Assembly (NCBI RefSeq): GCF_010015445.1
Contig: NC_053129.1
Coordinates: 19,287,249 to 19,351,248 of the forward strand
Source of the DNA: Perca fluviatilis
Lineage: Eukaryota > Chordata > Actinopteri > Perciformes > Percidae
Reading direction: 5' to 3'
DNA: 64,000 bases
In this document: positions 1-15,266 of the stretch, piece after piece
How positions within the stretch are numbered: position 1 is the stretch's first letter
How the letters are laid out: each line of letters begins with the position of its first letter
Made by a program: the position numbers and the translations under genes
Notes under the pieces: generated by a model
What the model was told of the DNA's origin: nothing
The model's database searches: none
What the model saw: only the letters and a program-made list of their open reading frames with translations

Positions 1-904
1 CATGATGTGTTTTAATTCAACACATTTATCCAAAGAAAGTAAAAAGAGCTGTGCTCAAGGCATTGCACATGAGCAACTAATGGATTGCAAACATCCAAAG
101 AGACACCAAGGAGAGACATATTCTTCTGCTTCTGGTTTGTGCAACAGAAAGTATGCCTCAAGACAGTATTGGCAACAGCATTAGCCGTTTAAAATAATGG
201 CAGAGAGGCCTGTTGCAGAATCCAAGTGAGGAATGAGTGAATCACCTCTATTCAAAATACCAGTGACTCATTTCTGACTTTAGAGGAATGCCAAATGTAC
301 ACCAGTAGGGGCTAAACAATACGATTTTATAGCTCTGTAAATCTTCGGTAACAGTGAGCATGTTACGGAGCTGACGCTAACAAGGACTGAGTTTAATCTT
401 AGGTAGGACCAACACAAGCTGGACCAAGGAGCATTGTAATTGCTGTGCAAGCGTGAGGCGAACTGGGGACTCTGCACTGTGGTTTTGCCAAGTGTAAGCT
501 GATATGATGACACAGTTCAGATTGTTGAGCCCACTTGCAGCCTTCACATAATGTGGTAAAAAGTCCCAAAACCAAGAGGCTGAAATACACTGAGCTCCTC
601 AAGTTTCTGAGCTCCTTTAGTCCACTTTTAGCAGCGATCCAACTGTCTGCTAAAGAGTGGAGGGGCCACACAGGAGGAAAGAGAGAATTGTCAGGGTGAC
701 CGGGCTCAGCTGCGTAAAAACTTGCACACTGTTTCCGGTTTGTTGCCATGGTGACCACTGTCTGAGTCTTTCCAATGTGGGCTGTGAGACACCTTTTCTG
801 ACATACGCACAAACACACACACATTGAGAAAGATCTGTGAGTGGAAGCGTACATTAGACAGTCCATGCCAGAGTACACAAACTTCTATGTGGAAACCACT
901 GAGC
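1..904. other. No feature recognised
   Basis: I see no coding exon, RNA gene or clear transposon here. The stretch lies 3' of the ptpn14 exons found in this window (that gene reads on the minus strand) and is probably ptpn14 intron sequence, but no exon was found to confirm that. Confidence 0.4.
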
Positions 905-1165
905 TGTACACGCTTAGTCATTCACTGTCTGTGGCTCAGAGGTAGAGAGGGTCGGCTTTCAAACACACGATTGGCGGCTCGATCCCAGCCTCCTCCGTCC
1001 ACATGTCAGTGTCCTTGAGCAAGACACTGAACCCCAAGACTGCTCCCTGGACACTATGTGGCTGTCCACTGCTCCTAATGCTTAGGATGGGTTAAAGGCA
1101 GAGATTGAATTTCACTACATTGTACTGTACGATTGTATGTAACGAATAATAAAGTTTCTTCTTTT
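905..1165 (+). repeat. tRNA-derived SINE
   Basis: The head looks like a tRNA gene with RNA polymerase III boxes: an A-box-like TGGCTCAGAGGTAGAG near 932-947 and a B-box-like GGCTCGATCCC near 976-986. A body follows with TGTCCTTGAGCAAGACACTG near 1010, a motif I recognise from widespread fish SINEs, and the tail is A/T-rich (AATAATAAAG near 1147). It cannot be a functional tRNA, because the spacing and acceptor stem are not maintained. The exact SINE family name is not assigned. Confidence 0.7.
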
Positions 1166-2048
1166 AAATACTTTTAAGTTAATTCCTCAATTGTTGCATT
1201 CTTTCCTCCTATGTCATCTCAGTTGTAAAACTCGCTCTCACCAACCCTCTACTGTTTAGCTCCCTCTGAACTATTAATTTACCCTCATAGTTTCAGAGTT
1301 TCATGCCCTCCTTTATGTTCTTTACATTTTTCATGTTCATATTCTTCTTCACATTCTCTCCCATACTACTTTTTCTTGTTCTTTTCTTTTTTGAGCTCCA
1401 CTCAGCATACTCCCAGGCCTATAATCTGACCCCGCCCTCCTCCTTCACCCTGTCATTACACCCGTCGGCTAAGCTGCCATTCCGTTCCCGTGGCAACCCC
1501 CTAATTAGCTAACCCCAACTGCCGTTGATGCAGCGGGGGGAGGAGCTTGAGGGGGGGAGGAACCCTTCAAATGATTGTGGACTTTGTTTTTACAAACTCT
1601 CCATGTTTTCCCATGTTTGGGGTGATGGCACACACCTGGCACAAATGTCAGACTGACTGACATCACTATGCTGGAATAACAGGTGAATGTACACACAGAC
1701 ATGAGGTAGAGCGGTCCTCACTAAGAGTTAGTTGTGACTTCCACCATGGCAGAGTGCTCTGCTGGCACTCCAGGCAGCCACACAGGCACAAAGGGCCCTT
1801 TATATGCCCACGCATGTTCAAGCCCCGCTCAAGACATGCTGCCAGATGTCCAAGTGGCCCGGACAACAAGCCTGCAAGCATATGTGCATGCATGAATGTG
1901 TGTGTACATATGCTTCAACCCCTCCTCCACCACTGTAGTGGTGTGACCCTGACCACCCCCTCAACCCTGGATGGGTCCAGACGGCTTGTGTGGGAGGCTG
2001 GAGGATTTCACTTTGAAATGTGTTGAATCAGCAAGGGGCACAACACAG

Positions 2049-2049
<1 letters not shown>
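1166..2049. other. No feature recognised
   Basis: The sequence is pyrimidine-rich at 1300-1400, then of mixed composition. Short open frames lack any recognisable domain and have no splice context. It is probably intronic or intergenic. Confidence 0.35.

Positions 2050-2127
<78 letters not shown>
2050..2127. repeat. (GT)n microsatellite
   Basis: An uninterrupted GT dinucleotide run of about 78 bp. Poly-His/Thr or Cys/Val reading frames across it are artefacts of the repeat. Confidence 0.98.

Positions 2128-5102
<2,975 letters not shown>

Positions 5103-5191
<89 letters not shown>
5103..5191. repeat. (CA)n microsatellite
   Basis: A perfect CA run of about 89 bp. Confidence 0.98.
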
Positions 5192-5194
<3 letters not shown>

Positions 5195-5262
5195 GATAAT
5201 CAGACTAAAATGACATCAATTCTAAACCAATCAGCTGTTCAGCTGCTGTACATGTATTCATA

Positions 5263-6027
5263 TTGAAACCGAAACGGTACGGGCGTCACGGTTCGGTGCA
5301 TGAATTTACAAGGTATAAAAATAAATAAAACTTGCGTGCAAATGAATTAATGTAATGCGGAACTACTGTAATGCGGAACTACTGTTAGATACCCAGGTTC
5401 TTTAGGGACATCTAATCTGTAGCCCCGCCTTAGCTCTGAAGCTCTCCGCCTATGTATGCAGTTTTAGTGAGTCAGAGAGTTAGAGGACCCGCCGGCCTCT
5501 TTAAGATCGCAAGTTTGGGAAAACTTTGGTTTCCCAGTCAGTTACAGTAGTACAGGCGAGAGAGTGGTGGATCGGACTGCTGTTGTAGATTAGTTTACGT
5601 TTCCAGCGTCGCGGCTCCGAACTGTAATGTTAGTTGGGACAGACGGCTTGTTTCTTTAGGCTAACTACAGTATATTAGCTTTAGCCACGCAGGGAGCAGC
5701 TTTCTGCGGTGAAAAATGGCCGGGAGACGTCGCGATAACGTTGCATTAATTAGGTAATTTGGTTACAGATGGAGTCTGGAGATGATGTGGAGTACTTAAT
5801 GTTTACTGTTTACATCTTACTTTACACACTTCAGGCTGTTGCTAGCCCAGGGGAGAGACTGTATAACACTAGGTGTTACAGCCTGAGACGTGCACAATAA
5901 AAAAAAAAAATTGCCTTCTGCATTTTTGTTTTGCTTTTCCCTCCATTGTACCAAACTCATACCGACCCGTGATGTCTGAACCGAGGTATGAACCGAACCA
6001 TGACTTCTGTGTACCGTTCCACCCCTA
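5263..6027. mobile_element. Non-autonomous hAT-like DNA transposon (MITE)
   Basis: The two ends are imperfect inverted repeats. The left end has GAAACCGAAACGGTACGGGC and GTCACGGTTCGGTGCATG; the right end carries the reverse-complement sense, GTGTACCGTTCCACCCCT preceded by TGAACCGAACCATGACTT. Such ends are typical of very common fish hAT-derived MITEs. The interior (about 760 bp) has no transposase frame. A 16-17 bp tandem duplication, TAATGCGGAACTACTG twice, lies near 5354-5386. The target duplication is not clear, so the boundaries are approximate. Confidence 0.6.
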
Positions 6028-6283
6028 CAAGATTAATTTTGTTCCTATGCCATCAATCACTGTCAGCATGGCAACCTATCTCGTCCTATCTGGTAGTGAG
6101 ATACATCTTTTCTTTACACTTCTCATCACAGACACAGCACAAATGACATGACTATTTTAATGTACATGTCATAGGAAAAGCAAACAAAGAAAATGAGAAG
6201 GCACTGTTGTAACTGAATTTAAAATATATAAAATAAAACGTAAATGTCCGACAAACTGTAAGTGGCGTTTGGAGACTCTTCAC

Positions 6284-8902
6284 CTGGTGGCTTCTTGCTC
6301 CAGCCGGGAAACACTGGGCACGTAGAACATGACTCCAAAGAAGAGCAGTGACTCATTGCCAAACTTGTCCAGCTGCTTCTTGAGGGGTTTCTCCAGCTCC
6401 ACCCAGCGATGGGCCGGGGCCTGGGTCTTTCCTTGGAACCACAGGCCAAAGTAATGGGTCTGGAGCCAAGGGAGAGACAGAAGGAGGAGGTCAGTGTGGT
6501 GCACAAGGTCAAGGGATGGAGATGACGGAAAAGGAAACAGGACAAGGAGGGGGGGAGAAAGAAGAGAATGAAAGTGTCATGAGCAGGTACAAAAGAAAAG
6601 ATGAGTTGCAAGCTGGATGAGGAGAGATAAAGAGGCAAAATAAATAACTCCGGGAGACAGGAGGGAACCAAGGAAATGGCGATAAATGGGAGAGATAGTA
6701 TTGGGATGGGAAATAGGGGTTTGTAGGGATGGAGAGAAATGGGTTGAGGAGGGAAATGGGAAATTAGTTGAGAAATACATTAGGGACAATTGAGCAGAGG
6801 GGAGGTTAATAAGCAGCTGAAATACAACCAGCACATACTGTATTTCTCTTTCAAATCTGATCAAACCTTTGACGTCAGCAGCATAACTTAACTAAATATT
6901 AGACCGCCGGTAAGATTACCCTGGGAGAAAAGAAACAGGCAATGATCCTATCTCACTGAATCAAAATGAATGAAGTCTCTTGCCTATTGTTTTATCTAGA
7001 GATGCATATGCTATTTAAACACAATTCAGCTGAATAAACAGCAGAAACAACATTCAGAGATAACGACAAAGGTGAAACAGTTCATCTAAAATGTGCTGTA
7101 CAAACAAGAGCAGATGTTTAAGCAGATGAGCTTGGAAGTGCTGTAACCAGTTTAGACTGCAAGAATCAGCCCTGTAAGTCTCACAAATGTATCTGTGAAA
7201 CATGATACTGCTGCGCTCCCAAACAGCTTTTGTGAAACGGGCCCCTGACCTGCATCAGAGTTTTCTCCTAAATATCTCACTTCACCTCACCTTACAGGGC
7301 TGGGCGATATGGAGAAAATCAAATATCACGATATTCTTGACCAAATACCCCAATATCGATATTGCGGCGATATTTTAGGGTTGATAACTGGTGCGTTAAC
7401 AAAATATGTTCAAACTTACATTTTAGATAAATAATCATCAGTAATGTGGACATAATGTCTAAGTGGGGAAAAGGCAAATAATAGAACAGCCAGAACAGTC
7501 TGGTAAGTTCAGAAAAGTTCATCACTTTACTGTAATGCAGCCTTTAAAACCATAAAGACAACACTTACTGTATGTCATATCACGATATTCAAAATCTAAG
7601 ACGATATCTAGTCTCATATCACGATATCGATATAATATTGATATATTGCCCTAATCTCATTAAATTTGTCAAACTATATATACACCATATTAAGCCCCAG
7701 TACTACTAACGGCTAACCATGTAATTTAGAATAAAGCAAAGGTGTTTCATTGGTGTGTGTCATATCACAAAGAGGTAAGCACACCTGTTTAGTCACCGTG
7801 CTTTGACTCTACTGTAATGAAAATTGTAAAGCTGCAGCTGCAAGAGCACACATATAGACACACATACACAAAAACTCTTTCCTCACATGCAAACAGACAC
7901 ACTGAAGGCCTCAGGTAGAGCAATAAAGATGAAAACAACAAATTCAGATTGACACACACTCACACAGAGTCCTGAGATAGCGTGCATGCTGGGGCAGACA
8001 GCGACTGAAGCTGAGGCATCACATCACCTTATTTATAACATCACTGACACCTGGCAAATACCACAACACTATGTGAGTACGCCGCCCCTCTCTCTCACTT
8101 TGTCAGCAGCTCCAGCTGGCGCGGAATCACAGTTGAACACACGTATTCATCCAATTCAATCAGTCGTCAACCAAAGAGAAACATATTTTCTGCGTTCTGT
8201 GAACAAACTGCCTGCCCTTTCACACACAAAACAACTCCACGTACAAACAACAGGCCCCATGCAAAGCTACATACAGTACCTGTGTGAGTTAAACCTTGAT
8301 AAGGAAATGTAAAGAAAATTAGGGAACAGAAAAAAAAGGGATGACAGAATACACACAGCATGGACAGGAGGGTGGGAAGTGGGAGAGTGTGGGGAGAGAT
8401 TTGTGGCCATAATCACACATGCAAACACATTCTGACAATGCATTCATAAATGTGTGAAAGTGTGAGAGTCAAAATTGTACTTGTTTTTTTCAGTGTATGC
8501 TAGATATGGGTGATTACAAAGGAGTGATTGGTCATATTTTGTGAGACAATATGAATTTGAATTATAAGAGATTTTGCTATACACTCTCCCTTTTAATAAT
8601 CTGGATAAGAGCATTGTGAACAATGCTGTCAAATAACTGACTGTTAATGGCAATATTACATTTTCAAGTACTTTACATTTGTCAGGTATTTTCTTTCCTG
8701 GATTAGCCAGCAATTGACATACTTCTCATACTTGATATTTTATATCAACTAGTGCAGTGCCCATTGAAAATGTGCCTGTTTGGAATGGGCGATTACTTGG
8801 CCTGTGGTATTGCTGCTTGTAGAATTCATCAAAACCAAATTGTACCCCAAAATGACTTACAGAAGGACCCCAAACCACTTAATATGCAACTCCACTGTAT
8901 AG

Positions 8903-8992
<90 letters not shown>

Positions 8993-11900
8993 GTTGTCTC
9001 GTGTTGGATCGTTAACAAATTTAACATTTCAGCAGACATGTTCATTTCCATACAGGTTTAGTGGCTTGATGGTTAACGGTGAAGTAAGTAGGGGATTTGC
9101 GGGGGGATTTTGGAGACTTAATTAATTAATTAATTAATTAATTAACCCGACTGATGTGCAGGTTACCTTCGCCCCAAAAATGGACACACATATATACAGT
9201 AATATATATATAAGTCTCGCTTTATAAGATAAATGACCTGCCTAAAAATGGCATCACGCTCTGTCTGCGCTTGTTGTCTGGTTGTGCTTTGCATGTGTGG
9301 GATTCTGAAACGTCCTTAAGTTCAGACAAATCTGAATTTTGGCCATTCTGGAGACTCTCTCTCTCAATGCCACAACTGCAGAACAAGCTAAACAACGTAC
9401 TGGTCTTAAGGAAGACATGGCCACACTAATCCAAGAATCAATGAAGCCCCTGCAAGCCTCAGTGGATGGACTATGTGATACAGTCAACTCTTTTCAAGGC
9501 TGTCTTACCGCAACAGAAACCTTGGCAGGCGACAACTTCGAACAGCTCTAGCCACCATCAAATCTCTCTAGACCGTGAACACGTCTCTGTCCGACCGCCT
9601 TAAAAATCTGGAAAATAGGTTACGCAGAGTTAATCTGCGCATCTTGAATCTGAAGGTAGCGAAGACGGCCATGACCCCACTACATTTGTATGCAGGCTGC
9701 TGAAAGATGCCATGGGAGCAGACGGGTTTGCAAATCCTCCAGAACTTGACCACACTAGGTCCAAAGCCTGCAGAGGGACGACCTCCAAGACCCTTCATCC
9801 TGTGCTTTCATCGGTACAGAGAGAAAGACCTCACCTTGAAATGGTCAAGACAGCACCAAGTGAATTATGAGGGAATTATATTGAGGATATATCCGGACCT
9901 CAGTACCACCCTCGCAAAGAACCGGTCCACATTCAGTGGCGTTAAGCAGGCTCTCTACCAAAAAGGAGTGCAGTTCCGTCTACTTTTTCCAGCCCGACTC
10001 AGAGTCACTTTTGAAGGAGAAAATCTCTTGTTTGAGACACCAGAAGAGGCCCAAACTTTCTATGATCGGCGTGTGGCTAAAATGCTGTTTGCTGTGTAAC
10101 TAGCTGTTTTTCATCGGAGGACTGGCGTTTTCTTTTTCTTGCTCAGATTGCACGCAACAGGTATGTGTGTGTAGGAGTCTTTTTTTTCCCCTTATTTTCT
10201 TCTAATCATTATTCCCACCCCAATGTTTGCACTGACTAAATGGGACGTTAACGTTAGTCTGCAACCGGACAGCTCTCCCAAGGGATTGCCAATGCATTAC
10301 AATAACTGATCTGAACACTGCTACAAGGATTTTTCTTTTCTTCTTTATGCTTATGGACTGTCTACAGGGTACCCGACGGCAAACTGAACAATTTAATTTG
10401 AAGTAGGTCTTACTTTGCTTTTATTCTTATTTTTTTGTTTCCTGGAGAGAACTGAATCTCAATTCCCTGGACACAATAGGTAAGCTACACTGTGTATAGA
10501 GCTAATGAATGCCTTGTAACATGTATAAATAGAGCTGATTTTAGGGTGATCACGAGTACTGGGGATGTTGGCCCACTAGACATGATCCATACACTGTACG
10601 GAAATAGAATTCGGCCATAAAGGAATAGTACTGATCACCGCAATGTATATTCGTTGGTTATTGTTAGTTGATAATGCTCAATGCAAGTATTTTGCCAATT
10701 GGCAAAGAACAGGCCTCTATAAATTCAATGACCTTTAAGCCCACCAACACACCAACCTGACGGCCGACCGTTGGCAGAAAAGGCAGTTGGACTTATCAGT
10801 CGGCTCCCAGAGGTCCAAAAAGTGCCTCAGAACACACCGAAGTGACGCCGACTTGAGAGTACTTTCTGCGCGTGCGCGAGACGTAATACGTCTCCATAAC
10901 AGCAGGCGGCGCTAATCTGTATTGTCGCCCAAAAAATTAAAACCGGCAGCTGATTGGACGAACGCGTCACGTGGGTCTGGCTGCTCCCAGATTTTTCAAC
11001 CGGGCATAATGGCGGCTTCGTTCAGAATACGATCTCATATTGTACGAAGATTTTGCCGAAACGCGTTTCTGAAATTTTTTTAAGCGAGAAATAGGCCATG
11101 CATTTGCTCAATCTGTCTTCATTTCAGATCGACAAAGGGTCAGTTTAAAAGATTTTCGTCAGATTTTGAGAGGCTTGGTCACGCTCATTCCACTTCCGGG
11201 ATAGTACTCCACCAATCAGATTGGTCACCGAGTCCGACAGCCCGCCCTCCGACCCAGCAAGTCAGGTCAGCCAAAATGAAGGCCGACAGCTCCTCCGACG
11301 GACGACGGCACGGAACACACCGAACAGACTCGAGTCACTGACCTCGCCAGACTGGCCGATTATCGGGTTGCTGTGTCAGGGCCTTTATATAGATGGCACT
11401 TTCGCCGATTTGAATGCCCTTTCCGCCAAATTTAAGTTACAGCAATCCAGCCTTTCCCGCTAGTTCCAGGTTTGTCACTTTGTGCAATCCATTATCCCAT
11501 TCTTTCCCATTCTACTGCCAAGAAAGGGACTGGATATAATTTAGCAAATTCCTGTGCTCGTTAAGGCTCTTACCTCACAGATATATAATACTATCATGTC
11601 TCTTAGTGAATTATCACTTAAGATCCGAGCAGACTGGGTTGAAGAGCTTGGAATAGTTATATCTGATGAAATATGGAATAATGCCCTGGGTAGGGTAAAT
11701 GGGTCAACATCATGTGCTCGCCTTGGTTTAATTCAATTTACGGTTCTTCATCATGCACATTATTCTAAGGCCAAGCTGTCCATGATCTACCCTAACGTAA
11801 ATGACTTATGTGATTGTCACACAGAAAAGGTAGACCTGTCCCACATGTTTTGGTCCTGTAACAAGCTGAACACTTTCTGGACTAAGGTATTCCAGACCTC

Positions 11901-13931
11901 GTCTGAGGCATTTGACAGAGATATCCAGCCTAGTGCTGAAATCCGCTATTTTTGGTGTTCCAGAAGAAGGTATACAAATGACAAGTAGACTAAAAGATGT
12001 GTTTGCCTTTGCAACTCTTCTCACGCGGAGAAGGATTTTCTTAGAGTGGAAATCGGAACATTCACCCAAAGCCTCAGCTTGGATGAATGACCTGACGCTA
12101 TTTCTGAGGTAAGAAAAGATTAAATATTAGAGGGTCCATCCACAAATTCCATAAGAGATGGGATACTTTGGTGTTTTATTTTGAAAGGCTCAAGACTCTT
12201 CCCGAAAATTAAGAAGGAACTGCATCCTCCATAACTAACTCTGCTCCATTGTTTGAGCTCTCAGCATACTGGAGTATAATGATAAAAGCTGATGGCAAAT
12301 TAGCCTACGGTATATATTTTATTTTAATATACAGTATATTTAAATTTTATGTGTATTTATTAGGGCTGCAAAATTAATCGAATTGTAATCACAATCTTGG
12401 CTTCCCACGATCAAATTTGCGTGATCGAGCGATATTTAAAATGCGTCATTCCGTTCATAGAACGCTCCTTATCAAAGTTTTTGCAAAGCCAATCTAGCGC
12501 TCCATAAACAACTGTCTGATCACGTGCCTTCATGAGCCAATCAGAGTTGTTCCCTGCTCCACGCATCTTAGTTTTTAGATGTAGACAGTCACAGAGGACA
12601 GAGTAACGTGAGGAAAATTCCACAACAGGTAGCAGTCGGTCATCATAAGCCGGTCACGATGTTTACCAGTTTACCAGTAAACGCAACATTTTGTCCCATC
12701 TGTTTTGTTTTTCAGACAACAGCAGTGACCAGTGCTAGTTTGTGTCTTTTAGCTCATAGCTTTAGCAGCAGACTTTTTGACGTCTCGCTGTTGGAATCCT
12801 GTCACACTACACCATTTAGCTGTCAGCATTTTAGCCGTGTTTAATCCAGTTACTACTGTGGCTAATGGTAGACTAACGTTTCCTGCTGTGTAACGTGTTA
12901 TTAGGGTTTACTAGCGTGACATGCAGCAATGTTTATGTTGCCTCTAACATGGGTTTCGGAGCATCAGAGCGCAACGCAGACATGTAAGTAGGAGTGTAAT
13001 GAGCCACCGAAATCCGCGTTGCTATTTCGTCAGGTAGATACCTTACGGCAAACGTGCATATATGGAAAGCGGTCGCACAACAGCTGAAATGGCATACTCC
13101 TTCACAGTATCCTTCAATAAAGGAGGAATGTAGCACAATATGGATGTATTAGCAGGAATGTAGCACAATATGGATGTTAAAGCAGTTATAATTAGCCTAT
13201 GTGACAATTAAAAATTAGTTTTGGTTAAAATCAACAAATTAATCGTCATCTCAATATTGATCAAAATAATCGTGATTATCATTTTGGCCATAATCGTGCC
13301 GCCCTAGTATTTATTTACTTTATCGCCTACTTGGTACAATACCCTGTATATATGTTGGAAATAAGTACTTTTTTTTTTCCCTGTATAACTATTATTTGCA
13401 TAGGCAGTATGTGGGGGGTGGTGGGAGCAACAACAAAAAAGGAATTGTTGCTAAAAGTCTGTAAAAACATTTATAAAAAAATGTAAAATAAAAAAAATAA
13501 ATGAAAGGAAACGCAGCGGGCCGGGCAATAGTGCTCATGATACATTGACCATCTATCGAGGAAATGCCACTATGGGGGTGGACGTTTATTGGCAAAGGCT
13601 GATCGATAAATTGTCTCTGTGACACAAAAAATAAAATAAAAAGTTGTACAGATTGCTTTTGCTTAGATCAATTACAAACCTCCAAAAATGTCCAAATATT
13701 AGCTGACATATGAGTCTAACACAAGCATGTACATAGGTCACTTAATAAAAGACTCACCTCCCGTAGCTCCAGCCTTTGGGCCACCGCCTCCAGACATTCC
13801 TGTCCCGTACTCTCCACTGAAAGAGTGCATTCAATCACATTGCTGTCCAGCAGGCGAATTCGTGTCACAAAGTAGTTCTTGCTCAGGACGTTGTAGCGCC
13901 GTGTGCGCCGCAGCTTCAGCCGGAAGGGCAT
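6284..13931 (-). CDS. ptpn14: ptpn14, first two coding exons (FERM N-lobe), 5' part of gene
   Basis: PTPN14 is a cytosolic non-receptor protein tyrosine phosphatase with an N-terminal FERM domain and a C-terminal catalytic domain; it acts at cell junctions and restrains YAP in Hippo signalling. Exon one is 13758-13931 (58 codons). It starts at ATG 13929-13931, giving [18 protein letters not shown], which matches the family N-terminus, and ends in phase 0 at GAG|GTGAGT. Exon two is 6284-6459: acceptor [17 protein letters not shown] onward through [15 protein letters not shown] and [11 protein letters not shown], donor ACCAG|GTGAAG. Together they encode about 117 residues, the F1 lobe of the FERM domain. 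The [20 protein letters not shown] segment and FFGVMFYVP favour PTPN14 over its paralogue PTPN21. The intervening intron is 7.3 kb. The phosphatase domain and later FERM exons are outside the window. The 5' noncoding exon was not located. Confidence 0.93.
6460..7294. other. ptpn14 intron, purine/pyrimidine-skewed, no further feature
   Basis: This lies between the two ptpn14 coding exons. The stretch 6480-6760 is strongly purine-rich on the plus strand, which creates long but meaningless open frames on the opposite strand. Confidence 0.5.
7295..7653. mobile_element. hAT-like MITE
   Basis: The left end, CAGGGCTGGGCGATATGG, and the right end, ATATTGATATATTGCCCTAA, form imperfect inverted repeats. 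The subterminal regions carry many CGATAT/ATATCG words, typical of a common fish hAT-derived MITE. It is about 360 bp and has no coding potential. The flanks TCACCTTA and TCTCATTA resemble an eroded 8-bp target duplication (6 of 8). Confidence 0.65.
7654..8748. other. ptpn14 intron, no feature recognised
   Basis: A+T-rich intronic sequence with short CA-rich stretches near 7850-7970. No exon or transposon terminus was recognised. Confidence 0.4.
8749..8903 (-). mobile_element. Helitron/Helentron-like 3' end (copy A)
   Basis: On the minus strand the segment ends in CTAG (8749-8752) directly followed by T. Just inside lies a hairpin with 7-bp arms, GCCCATT at 8759-8765 and AATGGGC at 8784-8790. 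This arrangement is known from Helitron-type 3' ends. A near-identical segment occurs in opposite orientation at 28620-28791, which shows this is a dispersed repeat. It abuts a (GA)n array. No Rep/helicase frame is present. The family assignment is an inference. Confidence 0.45.
8905..8988. repeat. (GA)n microsatellite
   Basis: A perfect GA run of about 84 bp abutting the Helitron-like segment. Confidence 0.98.
9118..9145. repeat. (TTAA)n short tandem repeat
   Basis: Seven tandem TTAA units in ptpn14 intron 1. Confidence 0.9.
9331..10099 (+). pseudogene. L1-type LINE ORF1 remnant
   Basis: Translation, with breaks, resembles ORF1 of fish L1 retrotransposons. It opens with a coiled-coil-like stretch ([17 protein letters not shown]), continues with [16 protein letters not shown] near 9607, then [15 protein letters not shown] near 9670, and a C-terminal part around 9797-10090 with [19 protein letters not shown] and [13 protein letters not shown]. 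The reading frame changes more than once and contains stops, so it is dead. ORF1 is the RNA-binding chaperone of L1. It lies antisense to ptpn14 within the intron. Confidence 0.7.
10100..10734 (+). mobile_element. Probable L1 interior, decayed
   Basis: This stretch follows the ORF1 remnant and precedes a nested MITE. It should belong to the L1, but most of ORF2 (endonuclease and reverse transcriptase) is missing. No convincing protein similarity was seen. Confidence 0.35.
10735..11385. mobile_element. MITE nested in the L1 remnant
   Basis: The ends form imperfect inverted repeats. The left end reads GCCCACCAACACACCAACC then TGACGGCCGACC; the right end read on the other strand gives GGCCCTGACACAGCAACCC then GATAATCGGCC. 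Flanks CCTTTAA and CCTTTAT resemble a short target duplication. The interior is G+C-rich and noncoding. It interrupts the L1 between its ORF1 remnant and the 3' end of ORF2. The superfamily is not certain. Confidence 0.55.
11386..12112 (+). pseudogene. L1-type LINE ORF2 C-terminal remnant
   Basis: Translation shows the carboxy-terminal part of a fish L1 ORF2: [16 protein letters not shown] near 11394, then [20 protein letters not shown] near 11683, [18 protein letters not shown] and [15 protein letters not shown] up to about 11880. The spaced Cys/His residues (CDCH, HMFWSC) match the zinc-knuckle-like C-terminal domain of L1 ORF2. Stops and a frame change near 11970 make it non-functional. 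The reverse transcriptase core is absent. Confidence 0.8.
12361..13306. mobile_element. Complete hAT-type MITE with 8-bp target duplication
   Basis: It is bounded by a perfect 8-bp target duplication GTATTTAT (12353-12360 and 13307-13314), the hallmark of hAT transposition. The termini are TAGGGCTGCAAAATTAATCG at left and CCATAATCGTGCCGCCCTA at right, inverted and rich in AATCG/CGATT words. It is 946 bp with no transposase. A tandem duplication of about 31 bp (two copies of AGGAATGTAGCACAATATGG) sits at 13123-13180. It inserted into the 3' region of the L1 remnant, so it is younger than that L1 copy. Confidence 0.88.
13315..13757. other. L1 3' region remainder and ptpn14 intron
   Basis: The sequence up to about 13495 ends in an A-rich tail with AAAATAAAAAAAATAAATG, plausibly the 3' end of the L1 interrupted by the hAT insertion. 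The rest is intron up to the ptpn14 splice donor at 13757. Confidence 0.45.
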
Positions 13932-14124
13932 GGCTGGCTGGAGGTCCCGTTGAGTCAAAGGTCAAAAGTCACTTGGGAGCAAGCAAGCGCAGAGGGGGGG
14001 CAGGCTCTATGACCTGGCCGTCGCCCTCCTCACTCTCGCACGACGCCAGCCACACCACCGGGTGGAAAGATGCACCCTGGCAAGGCGCTGGCCCATTCCC
14101 AAAGATGTCCGGAGAGAAGGAGGG

Positions 14125-14177
14125 GAGGAGGAGGAGGAGGAGGAGGAGGAGGAGGAGGAGGAGGAGGAGGAGGAGGA
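14125..14177. repeat. (GGA)n trinucleotide repeat
   Basis: An uninterrupted GAG/GGA run of about 53 bp, roughly 195 bp upstream of the ptpn14 start codon on its coding strand, where it reads CTC/TCC. It could lie in the 5' leader or just beyond the acceptor of that exon. Confidence 0.95.

Positions 14178-15264
<1,087 letters not shown>

Positions 15265-15266
<2 letters not shown>

Noticed and set aside
930..990. tRNA gene
   Set aside because: A- and B-box-like motifs are present but no cloverleaf can form, and the body and tail are those of a SINE. The same applies at 34650-34730.
9707..10099. Host gene encoding a 130-residue protein
   Set aside because: The sequence resembles the C-terminal part of L1 ORF1 and sits next to other L1 pieces.
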